From: Muricea muricata
Taxonomy: Eukaryota > Cnidaria > Anthozoa > Malacalcyonacea > Plexauridae
Length of the DNA stretch: 64,000 bases
NCBI GenBank assembly: GCA_963855995.1
Contig: OY979725.1
Location: forward strand, 3,658,001 to 3,722,000
Reading direction: 5' to 3'
A model generated the notes under the pieces. That model was not told the origin of the DNA. It saw only the letters and a program-made list of their open reading frames with translations, and did no database searches. The translations under genes and the position numbers were made by a program. Of this stretch, positions 21,526 to 34,800 are shown one piece after another. Each line of letters opens with the position of its first letter. Within the stretch, counting starts at the first letter, position 1.

Positions 21526-21727
21526 AGGTCCTGTCACACGGTGCAATTTTTCATGCAACTTGCAATGCAATTCTACTCTTCGGAGATGTAAAATTGGCAG
21601 ATACATGTTTCCATCACAGTTTGCTAATGTATTTTTAACATACCCAACATTTGTCACAAATTTGCATCTCTTAGGAGTAGAATTGTGTTGCAAGTTGCAA
21701 GAAAAATTGCACTGTGTGACAGGGCCT
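21526..21727. mobile_element. Harbinger-like MITE with TTA target duplication
   Basis: The inverted arms are about 64 bp, starting AGGTCCTGTCACACGG and ending GTGTGACAGGGCCT, with few mismatches. TTA lies directly on both sides (21523-21525, 21728-21730), matching the TWA target duplication of PIF/Harbinger elements. Confidence 0.75.
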
Positions 21728-24208
21728 TTACTTAGTTGCTGCAGAATTTAGGAGAATATGATTGTCCTATTTTCATACGGCTTGAAGTTGTTCAGGTGTT
21801 GCTACAGAAATTGATGTCTGTGTACAAGTATACAATATATTTATACAATACAAGAATAAATGAGTAATCATGGTTATATCCTTTATTTTTTTGGGCTTAT
21901 CTGCGTAACGCCTTTTTGTGTGAGTCATGGTTTCATAGGAAGAATTACTTTATCCTTACCAAGATCAAGCCTTATCAAAACCTACTATCACTTGAAAGAC
22001 AAAATATTTTGGAAAAAAATTGTTCCTAAGGTTGGCTGAATAAATTGTTGGGCGAAGTCCTTCTTGTCACTGCACTTCGAGAATTTAAAACCCGTATCTG
22101 TTTACAACCTCGAGAACATGCAAAACAACTATTCCCAACCTATCGCTAATAAATATATTTACATGTAAGCAAGGACTTCGTGCATGAAAGCATGCGGCAC
22201 GAGGACTGATAAACATGCTTTTGTGGACTGCTATAGTTTTAATCAGTCACTCGGCCCGCTTTACATGTATAAATTATTTGATGTTTCAGTTGGCTTTGTC
22301 TGTGTATTGTTTGTGCAAATTGTGTTTTTAAAGCAAACCTCGAGACAAACCCGAGTTGTGATTAATTTAAATTCAATAAAATACTATAGATAACATCATT
22401 ACCGCAAAATTGTCCGGAAAAAAATAGTGCATATGCATTCGGGTCTGTGCAGCCCTACCCTCGGGCTTCGTCGGATGGTTAGTAGACAACTGCTACTCAC
22501 TTCTCGACGAACTTCGCTTAAAACGTCGGGTTCTGTTTTCTTTTTTCAGTTAGTGAACGAATCTATACATATAATACCTTTTGTCTATGTTTTAAATTTC
22601 CGAAGTATTGTATACTGAAATAATAAAAATTTAAAGTACTAAACAAAATAAGAATATTATATTAATTCTGATCGCCAGGCCAAACAATTTGATACACTAA
22701 TGCTTCATATATATATTGTACGCCTACCTCGTGTCAGTTTTGTTACCAATTCGGCCGAGAACCCAGTATTGCCACCTTTTCCAGCGTGTATTATCACGAA
22801 AAATATCGTTTGTCAAATATTACGTCCACTTCTTTCAGCTTATTTCAACTGTATGGTTTTCAAATGTGAATCTTGCTTGTTGAACTTCCTGTTTTACCTG
22901 ATATGTAAAAACTGAATTACGTTCAGAGTGTTAGACGTGAGAAAAGCCTTTGGCATTGAGCATAATTCCTCAGACTCTTGTGAGATCTTCGCTATTTATT
23001 GTTGTTTCAACAGCTGTGTTTGCACTTTCCTATGAAAATTTCGAAACAAAGCCCAGCCTGTTATTTGCTGAAAAGTCACTCAAATGGACCGTCTCGTTAA
23101 TTAAAAACCAGCTGTATTAACGTTACATCCATTCGAACAGGGAAAGCTACACGTGCGATTGTTTCCATGCGCCTGCAACACAGCGGGTCGAATCTCGTTG
23201 CACTGCTGGCGCGAGGGATAAAAATGCACGTGTGTCATGTTTTGCGCGGCAACGCAATTGTAATTTGATCTTTTCGGCAACGTTGCTGCAAGTCAAATCA
23301 TTTTAATTTTCGGCAACGATTGCATAAAATATAACATTACACGTGTTACTTGCTCGAACCGTCAGCCAATGAAATTCGAGTACTCAAATAGTGCAGGCTA
23401 AAAACTGTTCTTCGGGACGCGTGTCGCAGGCTTCTTGCGTTTTCACAACATTGTTTAAAACATCATAAACAATGTTTGCAGTCACTGAGAGATATACCTA
23501 TATACTGAGAAATAGTGCCTGAAGATTTGATTTTTATCCTCATTCTACCAAGAAAATCGTGTGTTGTGAATCAATCTGATAAACAATGCAGAACCATGTA
23601 TTAAAAAACAAAGGAAGAGAGAAACTCGCAATAAAGGTACTTTGCCAGAAATACAGTTTTTGTAATTTCTTTTAAAAATTGTTTTCGAGTTATATACGCG
23701 GTTAAATCAAGTCAAACCTAGCGCGCAGTCCTTTATGCGGGTCTTATCGTTTGTAAAAATTGAAAACGACAATTAAACGGCGCAAGTCAAACATTATTAA
23801 GCTATGTCCACTGCAAAATATCAACCATTGAGCTTCTCAGTTTCTGTACTTACAAAAAGTGTCTCTCAATCTCATCTTATGTATGGTTTTGTGCTGTATA
23901 TCATGTCACATCATTGTTTTGTGTTGCTTGCTTGTACAGATCTAAAATCAACATTATATATAACAAAACGTGCTGACGCTGCTTTAAGATTTAGCCTGAA
24001 ATTTTCATATTTATGCCATGCCTACTAAGCACGCTCTGTCATAGTTGTTTATCTTTTTTGAGCCGTTTAACCCCCTCTGGTAGAAACAATGTCGTTTTAA
24101 TATTAATTCAGGAAAAGCTCCAGCATGCAGTTTTTGTGCGAAGCGATGAGTGACCTAACTTAATACTAACTATATATAACTATATCAAGTCAGACTCTTA
24201 TAGACGAC

Positions 24209-24361
<153 letters not shown>

Positions 24362-27077
24362 TTACGCTCTTGTGAAATCATGCAGATAAGAGCTGAAGAG
24401 CGATAGTTTGCTCCACTGTTTTCTTAATTCTGATTCTGAGTTAAGCAAGAATAAGAGTTGCAGGAGATTTTCCTATAGACAGTGTAGATATTGAGGAGCT
24501 CAAAAGATTGAATAATCTTTTAAACTTGTTTTGGCAACTTACAAACAGTTTCCTTCGCTAATAAGCGATGCGGTCTATAAGATCAACTTCAATAACACTC
24601 CTCACGTCGCAACATCCTTTCCGGTTGCTCCAGGGACGTGAAAAAAATAAATGCTAAATTTTGACGTTGTATTGGGCGTGATTATGCAAGTTGATAATAC
24701 TTTTAGGACCACAAATTATTCACACAGTAGTTGCTTTCTATATAAAACAGTTTTTGTTGTTTTGAAAGCATATCGTCAAACTACCGCGTCGTCTATCGTA
24801 AGCTCTATACTGTAGTCAACCGTCCAAAAATTCTCATCCAGATCTCAAGTCAGTCTCAGTCAAAGTTGTTTGCTGTTGAGGAAAGTACATCGTGACCAGA
24901 CGAGAGTTGCCGACGAAATGAAGCAAAAGTTGCCATTTTCTTCATCGCACAGGAGAATGACATGTGGCACTAATTTTATAAAATGCCTCTTAATTGATTT
25001 TACGACATTGTCCGCTTTCGTAAAACCGACAGGACAGAATAAACGCAGTTGTATGTAGCTATGCCATTGCTTTTTTGTTGTAAAATGCAGTTCAGTCCTT
25101 GAATTACATGCATGTACTTCAGCTTTACAAGTGGTTTTACAGTCGAATGTCCAATATCATGTACTACTTCCGCAAAGTAGAAAGCTGAGTTTACGATCGA
25201 TGTGCTATACACAACTACACAAGTTATACTTTATAACTGCGTCAGTTGCCTATTCACAACGTCTCATGCCGTTGTTACTACACCAACGCTGTATTGTTCC
25301 TCCTAAGTGAATTAGTGCGCGCATAATGAATAAAAATATCAAGTAAAGACAGCCGAGCATTAACTTATAGCAACAATTTATTCTGTAGTGTAATATAGAT
25401 AAAAGATCTGGCAAACGTGAAGTTGCGCATATATGGCCAGTTCTTCTTTTGAATAAACTAAACATCTCGTCTAAACATAATAGCTTTTATGTTTTGATAA
25501 TTATACCCCCTGTTTCCCTGCTTCAACATGTCTTTTGGCTTTACGCTTACCTGTACTTGTTAAATGTTCTATATCAAAAATACACACAGTTGGGGAGGAT
25601 TTTAAAAAGCAAATAATGAATAGAACCTCTTGGCTGTTATCTTATAACCAAGAATCACGCTACGTAAAAATATATCATATACATAAAGGTTTCGCTCATA
25701 AAGACTTTAAAGCTTACCTAACATTTTACATAATTTCATTTGGAACAGAATCTTCAGATCTGCCCTATTCTTCAGAGTTATGGATGTTTTCAAACTCAGT
25801 AGACTAGGCACCTTTCTGTATAGTTTCCCAAGGGTAGCTGCATGTATATACATTAGGCGACATTATACATTTACACATTTGGGGTCAGAAACTCAATTGA
25901 AGGCAAGACCTACCTGCATGCGATCGCACGCTCTTCGCAACCCAGTGAAATCGCTCACTTCGCGCCGTGAAGGACAACTACCGTAAGAACAAGAAGCTTA
26001 AATATATATGCTTGCACTATCCATCAATTTGAGCCCTATCTTTCGTAATCATTTGTGCTATATGTAAATTTTTCCTCCGCATGTGAACATATTCAACACA
26101 GCCCCCACATACTGCGGTAACAGGATTGATCACATATGTCAACATACAGAGTAAATCCAGCCTCTCTGTACAATGTCGAGTGTGGGCAAAAAATATATGT
26201 ATGCTCTCGAAATAGTCCTGGCAGTTCTATGCAACTCGGCTACGCCCAAAATCATGGCAATGAATATGACTGGCTCTATGAACCACAGACTGTACAGTTT
26301 TGAAGTTCCACGCACATTTCCGGATTTTGTTTTGCTTTTTAATTACATGCGTGGTTGTTAACTATTTTCATTGGCTAAGAGCAAAATTTTTATCTTCCTG
26401 AGTAAATGTTATGTTTTTCCTATCTTGTTTTGCCTGATACCTCCAGCTCTTTGGAAGTAAACGCGACTTTGTAAGGAGCAATGGTTAGTAATTGCGTTTC
26501 AAGTTCTAAATGTTAACACCACACTTGTTTTGACATAAGGGATATGGCTTTAATAAAACATTTCATTTTATTTGTTTCTTCATTTCTAAATGAAAAAGAC
26601 CGCTTGGTTGACAATATTCATAACAGTCATTTGACGTCGTCAGTGTATTGGAAACAAATTGATTAATGATTATTCATTCTAGTTATATTTAGATTGTATA
26701 GTCTTAAATATAAATATAGTTCCTATATATCAGCAATTTTTAAATAAGTCGTTTAAAATTATTTGTTGTGAATATGCCATTTTGGGAACGACGTTTGCTG
26801 TAACATGCTGATAAAAATATGTTTGGGCCATATATAATATAGTGACCAAAATCGTTTTTTCATACTGTTCTAGCCTATAGTTAGGTCTAATTTTTTTAAC
26901 TGTCGTTTAAACCATAAGTTTTTTAACTGTCATTTACATCATAAACAGTAATTACCCATAGATCGTGTCTATACGAAGAAATACGAACCCCAAAACCCAG
27001 AGGCAATGTCCTTGTTTACAAGCGCAGCATTATAATCTTCTGTGATCTTAATATAAGGGTTATTTTTTATTTTATCA

Positions 27078-27117
27078 ATAATGAAGCTTTGAAATGAAAT
27101 GAAATAAAAAAAAAACG
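27078..27117 (+). repeat. GAAAT/A-rich tail, possible retroelement 3' end
   Basis: GAAATGAAATGAAAT followed by A9. Short pentamer tails like this terminate some LINEs, but no LINE body was recognised upstream. Confidence 0.3.
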
Positions 27118-27650
27118 AATGCACATAGGATTAAGGTTGTAACGTTAAATTGAACAGACCGTTCTGAGAAATTTCGACATAGATGGTATCTGAAACTAGT
27201 TTATTTAAGTGAATATTAATGTGAATGTCGGCCAATTTAAGTTCTGAACGCATGTTTCAGCCTTTTCTTGTAAGTACAAGCAACATGCTGCTACAGTAGT
27301 TGGTGCATCATACATTATGACGTGGATCTTTATACGTATTTAGCATCTGTGCACTGTTTAACACCTACATCATTTCCTTGTTATTGTAAACAGCACTTGA
27401 AAAATGCCTTATGTACACTTCTTATTAAGCACTACCAATGATAATTTTAAACATTAAAAACACCGCATGTTGTTTTACTGCCGAGCACTTGCCCTTTATA
27501 CTCACCGCATGTCTATTTGTTTATCCTAGTTTATTGAATATTTTCCCATCAAAATCGTTTTTAATTTCCCAGATTAAATTTGTTCGCAAATATAAGTGTG
27601 TTTTTAAGGTGCATAACATCAATATTCCTCATTTCTTTCTTATCACGAGC

Positions 27651-27737
27651 CAGCCTCGTACCCAGACGCGCAAGGGTGTTAGCACAATATTGCTACTGGT
27701 ACAATTGAAAACAATGGAACGCCTGAGTACGAGGCTG
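27651..27737. mobile_element. 87-bp element with CAGCCTCGTAC terminal inverted repeats
   Basis: Perfect 11-bp inverted ends CAGCCTCGTAC / GTACGAGGCTG. The same ends bound the element at 58095-58344, so this is a repeat family. Confidence 0.65.
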
Positions 27738-27850
27738 TCAAAAGAAAAAGGCAACACAGTAAAGGAAATGCAGAACACCGACACCTTCGAAATTTTAAGG
27801 GCATCGCTAAGGTGGGGTGGGAGGGGAAGGAATCAATATTATAATTAATG

Positions 27851-28029
27851 CAAGGATCTAGATCTCAGGTTCCGGCCCAAATTTTGCGGCAAAACAAAGG
27901 AAAGTGAGCATTCGTTTAGTCGGATCATTGTTGTACCAAAACCAAAACAATGATGTGATTGAATGAGTGCTCACTTTAACTTTGTCTCGCCATAAAATTT
28001 GAGCTGGAAGATGAGATTCTTGATCCTTG
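27851..28029. mobile_element. MITE-like element with CAAGGATC termini
   Basis: The arms of about 83 bp start CAAGGATCTAGATCTCAG and end in the inverted GAGATTCTTGATCCTTG. Identity is moderate, with a shared AAAGTGAGCA core. Confidence 0.6.
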
Positions 28030-31000
28030 TATAGCAATATATTGCGGAATCTTTTCGCCTGTGTTTTTAACCTCTCTCATGCAAGGACACCTCCATGTTG
28101 TGAAACATAGATTCCAACATCAGGCATTAAAAACTTAATTTCAAAGAAACCCAGAACTTTAATAATATACTGAAAATCATGTGGAAAAAGTTAATGGATG
28201 CTTTGCTTAAGAACCCGAAAGTTGTTTAAAGTGTGAAAGCCTTCTACCGGATCAGGTTTGAGGTGTGTATTTTCCCCAGGGCTCAACCCTGTGAACTTGA
28301 AGCAAACACGGGGGGGGGGGGGGCGTAATGGGAAAATAATCTTGGGGAAATGTTGTTAATGTTTCTGTTCAATTATAAGCAAAAATTATACAGATTCAGT
28401 TATCTGTGACACCATACAGTTTGCTTGCATGGTGAATCAGTAATGTTGTTTTCAAAAAAGAGCTCGTTAGACGGTTTACATGCATGAATGGCACAGGCCT
28501 GATGTTGATCTTGTTCATTGTTAACACAGATTTGTTGATGTACGTCACTCATGAAATATTCAAATTTCGCTGCATCAGCCACTGCTGGGAGACGGAAATG
28601 TGTTTTCGAAATGTTTTAATATTTACGGCGTACACGTGTGGGTTATATTTTATGGAACAGTGAATGACATTGACGCGGATATTGATAAGTCTTTAATGAT
28701 GAAGAGTGCGTTTATGTGAATACACTAAACGTGACTTGCGCGATTGCTAGGTCAAGGTGTGAACATGTTCATCAGTTTTGTGAAATCCAATATAAAAAAA
28801 TAGAAAGATATAAGATATATGTATTAGTCCGTAGATAATGAGGAATGTGTACATTGAAATAAGATTCTTACACAAACTGTCATTTTTATTCATTTCATTG
28901 GCACATTATGAAAACGTATGGATTTTGAAAACACCTTTTCACATTCCCATGGCATAGGTTTCACTAATACTTTCACCAGTCGCTTATAATCCCTGTGCAT
29001 GTACACATATCTATAATTATACATCTGTTGGTTTTACTTCACAAATTTATCTAATAGAAAGAATTCATCATCATTATTATTTGGTTCTGACATTTATCTT
29101 CGAGATTAGGATCCCCTCTAACAATGTACGAAAATCTTCTACTAGAGATGATGATGCTTGGAGGTTTTGAATATTTATCAATAACTGTGGCAAAAACGAT
29201 ACCCTGCTGAATAAAACAAAACGTTTTAATTAATAAGAGAATGTATACAATAAGTATAATTTAAGTGGAATATATCGGAACTTGAGAAGATATGCATGAA
29301 GTCCTGAAGGCTAACGGTATCAACAAAAAAATTAGCTCATTGCATTAGAAATCGCGTGCTCCATACAGCTGGTATGATTTTTTCATATAATTTTTTTTAC
29401 ATCTTCACATGGTTCTTTGTAAATCATATAAAATACTACATGTGGTAGAGATTAACCGGAGCTAAAATATGATATGCATTTTAACGGCCAAAAATAATGC
29501 AATCGACTCGATTAGATAACCACAAGGCTGACTTCATTCCGGCATAGCGATTTGAGTGCATGCAGGAACAGTGTGACAGACTTCATCCAATGACATATGC
29601 ATGAAATATTTGTCTGTCGTTCTTCAGAAGAACAAATGCTGTTTTCTCTCTTTCTAATTATCGAGATTTAATGAGCAATTTAATAACATTACGCCGGTAT
29701 ACAGATAACAGATGCGTGGGCCCATCAGGATATTGCTTGGAGAGGAACGTTGTTGTCAAAAAATATTGCTATTCTACTATTCTTGAATGATTTAGTCACG
29801 TATTCTAAATGATTCTAGATTAGAATGGCACAAAAATAGTGTTTTGAAGTTAACTGAATGTGTTTGAAACCTTATCTTAGTTATTTGTTCTTATGCATGA
29901 TCAATTTGTTTAGATATTGCCTCTGTTTTTTTGTGATTTTAAACATTAAGAACATCGTGGTTGTTTACGGAATGAAACTCACTCCTCTGTACTTTTTGTC
30001 CGTTCTTCTTTTTTATTAAGAATAAAAACTGTTCGCTTGTCTGGCCAGTGAAACAAGATCTTTTATCGCAAATTTTAACTCATATAGAACATAATATAAA
30101 ATTATGTGGTATATTTCACTGTTTGAGGACAGAGTTATACGGTTTATTAGGGTTTTAACATTACATTACCGAGAGCAACTAGGACTGTCAGATTTTTATT
30201 TCTTAAATAATCTCGTACAAACCCATCTTTGCTTTGGATCAGCTGGTTTTTTCAAGACATATTGTGTAAAAGCAGAATATTATGAAGTTTGCTGTAGCTG
30301 ATTCTCAACGACAAAATCTTGCAGTCGTACTCGTTCTTGTAGCTGTAAGCAAATCAGTAAAGGGCTGTTTATACAATTTCTCTTAGCCGGTACGGAATGG
30401 GAAGTGGAATCATTTTGGTGTACTGAAATAAGTCGCGTCTCAGGATTCAACAAAACATTTTTTTAATTGGGGTGGATTGGACAGCAATCCTGTTGAACTA
30501 TAACCAACATTTCATTTTCATTACTCGTGATGTGAACCTTCATTTAAGGCCATGTGACTAATTATTTTAGCACATCAAAATCATCCCACATCTGTACGTC
30601 GGATCATATAAACAGTCCTCAACACACCGATGATTGTTTGGGCGTTGTGGGGTCGGCAACAAAAAGCTATTCCAAACAACTTTTCCAAACAACTACACAT
30701 GCACAAAATAAACAACCCCCTACAATTTTTGTCCTCAATGTTTATTATTTGGCATTATTTATATCCGTATATTTGTTACAGTCACAATCGTGTTATTTTT
30801 TCAGTACAGATGGCGTTAGTTAAGTTTGTGAGAATAAAATTAGACTGTTTGGTTGTTTTCCCCCCATTTTCCACGTAGGAAAAAACCATGGGTATTTGAG
30901 GCGTTTTGCGATCTATTTCCTCCCTTAATTTATTTGCTAAAGCTGTCCTCATTGGGCTGTTTTAAGGAAATTTCTTTGCAAGGCGAGCATTGAAAACAGC

Positions 31001-31522
31001 AAATATTTTTATTTTACATATTATCAATACAATATATTGTCAATTTTGTCGATTTTCTATTCGACGTTTTATAACTATTTGATTCAAATACATATTTTAA
31101 GGTCGTTTCTTCCGATTATATCTTGATGGTGTATGGCTTCCAGTACAGTATCGTGTGAATATTATGTCGTTCCACTGTATCTCTTCCTTGTTTTGACTTT
31201 CTACAATCGCTAACTTAATTAAGGGAATACACTTTAACATCGATTCTTTTTATCACCTTCGATTATATTATCAAATACAGTCTATACTCAAACAGACACT
31301 TTCCAAAAGGCTGCGTTCCGTTGACCTTCCCTCTTTGTAATAGTTTACCATTGTCTTGAAATTTGAACTTGATACAATTCAACATGGACAAAGGTTGTGC
31401 CTTTAAACCTGATTTGATTGTGATTTTAAACCTGATTTCGTCAGACACCTTGAAGACATTCATTGCAATGCTGTTACAGTAACAATGCTGCCACATCCAT
31501 CCGATGACAGTTGACAATGATG

Positions 31523-31887
31523 TCAAACAAAAGAACTGGTCGAATCCTTACCGCGCAATTTCTTTTCATCCTCGAAGGGCACTGTCATACATTTGCCGTT
31601 GTGCACATCCGAACTCCGAGCGCTACTGTTCTGGCTTATTGTCGACAGCCTCATCTTCGGGCTGTAGACAAGGGAAATGTAGTCCGATTCCTTCGTCTCG
31701 TTGGAGTACTCTTCTTCTTTACAGTGTACTCCAGGACATAAAGCTCTTGAACATGGCGCAAAGTATTGCTTGAAGCCATCACGAAATTGGTCATTGCATA
31801 AGTTGTACAAGATGGGGTTACTAGCACTGTTGCAGTACAGCATTACCACTGATACAACATGAAGAAATGGAAACTTGGGTGAGGTGC
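31523..31887 (-). CDS. GPCR 2 exon 4: TM7 and tail
   Basis: The minus-strand acceptor is CTTTTAG before GC. The first two bases complete a Gly codon begun by C32190. It encodes TM7 (VVSVVMLYCNSASNPILY), LCNDQFRDGFKQYF and a Ser-rich tail. The stop is at 31523-31525. Confidence 0.88.
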
Positions 31888-34800
31888 CTAAAAGTGAAGA
31901 ATGAAATCATGTTAAAGAACTCAGATAAATTACATGCAAAATCTAATTGTTACAAGCGCCGCTGGACTAATTTGCCCTTTCACTCTGGGTTTTGTCCAGT
32001 TGCTCTGTTTTCCTGTTCGAGATCAGTTTATAACTGAACCCTCCATCCTTGCTGTGCTGAAGGGATCGATGATCAACTCATCTACGGGGATGATCAATTA
32101 ACGCACCCTTTTCTTTTGTCCAAATCGTGTAAGTGTTTTACTGACTGTTTTCTACTTAAGTAAATAAGTGACGGCAATGTTTTCTTTACCTCCGTCGAAG
32201 AAATCAAGCCATATGTACAGCAAATGGATGGGTAAGACAAAAACTGCAAACGCAGTAACAACAAGCCGTATAATTTTGATGACTTTTTTCGTTTCTTTCC
32301 GTTGTTCTTTAATAAGTTCACTATTTTCGTGACCGCTATTATTATTCTTGGATAATTCCACGCCAACTCTGAAATTATATTGGAGATTATATCAGAGTTA
32401 ACAAAGTGACGAAGTGAGGTTTTGTAGTATGGTGTTTGTTAGTGCCCAACTATCTTCTTACATGCATCAAACTGACTCATTTTTCTACCTATCTGCGTGC
32501 CTACATATACTATAAGTGGGCAAATCTGAACATTAATCTGACCCAAGAAAACAATTCCAGGTGTTCGTGTTTGCAACAGAAAGTTTTTACGAACGTGAAG
32601 TTGGCAGATTTGGTCGCACCTTTCTTATTCTTCCATTGACTAATCTTTACCTCGACAATTTGAACTATAGATCGTAGGACATAGTAACAATACAAACATA
32701 CGTCTACTGATTTGAGAAGGATTGCATCAATTTAATGTCTATTTAATGACCTTTCGGGGATTTTCTTCGGGAATTTTTCGGATCGGAAATCCTTTGATTG
32801 GCACCTTACGATGTTCCTACCTGTCCGTCTGTTTGCCTACGCACCTACCGGCATACCTCATGCTTGCTAACTTACCTACCTGCCTGCCTGTGAACCTAGC
32901 TGCCCACCTACCCATCCATCTATTTACAAGACATGCAAAATCAGAACAGCACTAGCCTAGTTTTCATAAATAACAATATCACCCACCTTATATAACAGAC
33001 CACAATGATAGTTAAAGGAACAACGTACTGCGCAACAAAAACAGCTAGAGTATAGGCCCTTGTTACCATTCCAGCTGCTTCAAAGTCCTCTTGGCAAGAT
33101 TTACCCTTCAACTCTAGGGCCAACATGTATGGTATCACCACTATCAAGCCTATTGTCCACACGACCAGGATTATCCACTTGGCATGGCTTGGTTGCAACT
33201 GTGGACGGAACGGGTAGACAATTGCGATGTAGCTGGATAGTAAGTAAAGAAACAATAATTAAGACATATATAAGGGTATACAAGTTATTATTACATGGCT
33301 TTAAAGAATCCCGCATTCTGATTGGTCGACGTGTGGTCCGCAAAAACCCGTATTCGGACCGTGGACCGTAAATTTCCGTACTCGGAACGGGCTCTTTCAC
33401 AGTGTTTTTAATCGCACTTTTTACTGCTTGCAATGAACTTATTAATGAAATTAATTTTTAAACCGATATGTTTGAAAACTTTATGTGTAAAAATGTCCGA
33501 TATTGCGCGGTGCAGACCGAACAAGCGAGGTCAATAATCCTGTATTATTTTGTGTACATTGCTCTTTTTTCGCAACTGTGACTGGTTTGAATTTCAACAT
33601 CGGCCCGACTTCAGCTCTCGATATGGAAGGGGCAAGTGCATGTCAGGATATTTTAAGCCAAAAACTATAATATTCAAAAACTGAATTGATCGTTTTCGAA
33701 ATATATACATTTTAAATTCATCCAGTTGCAATATCCGAGTAATTGTAATAACATTAAAGCTTTAACATGTAATTGATTGGACGGCGTTTTGTCACAATTT
33801 ACCAGAACGTACATTTTTTTGTTTTCGAGCAAAAATACCAATACAATCCGACTCAATCCTCGGTTTCTCAATGACTCTTCGTACTCTTGTCCAACGTTTT
33901 TGTATTTTTTATTGACTGATTATATGCTAAAAACCATGCTTTTTCAGATTTGTGCAGAATTTTTGAAGTATAGGAATTGCTCAAAATTGCCCGACCCTCT
34001 GCTCTACACCCCTATAAGAGTTAGAAAAGAGATACAAGACTTTCTGACTCTTGTTGCAAGTGTGGAGTTGATATAACAGCAAAACATTTGTAGATCGCAC
34101 AGGATGTTCAGACCGCCATTCAATAATCAATTGATTAATTTATTTCATATGCAGAATTTTGATCATCTTTTAATGAGAGATGTGTTGACTAGGGGGTATT
34201 TCGTCGCATTTATCGCACGATAGTTGCTATTCACAATTGACGCAGGTGTATGGTGCTTGTGTGGTACCGATTTCGACTACCGTATCAAAAATCACAATCA
34301 TTTTACAACGGAAGTTGCGTTCAAGTGAGCAATAATAGCCATGGAAGAAACAGTTTAACAAGTACTCATGATTAATCAATTATTGCAACGCGCACATGGT
34401 TTTGTAATTTAAACATAGTGAATGATTGAATTAGGTTGTCCGACACGCCCCAGCATGCAATGCATCGGTTACAAACAGAACCGCAAAAAATTTATTTCGA
34501 CATTTAGCATTTCCACGTGTCGCTGTGTGATTTGTTTTCTGTGGACTGCACAATTAGCATATTTTGCGTGATTGTTTCATATTCTGGTAGTTCTTATTAT
34601 ACTTTTTCTTTTCTTTTTTGCTATTCCAAACTTTTTTCTCTCAAGTTGAACAGTTGAAAGTAGAGAAATGAAAGTGAGATGCAAAGATGTAGATTTCTTT
34701 GTATTTTCCATGTAGTTGAATCGCTTACTAAATAACACAGGAACATAAATGATAGGATTAAGTTTTTTTAAAGATCTACTTGTCTTTAACAGGTTTTAGT

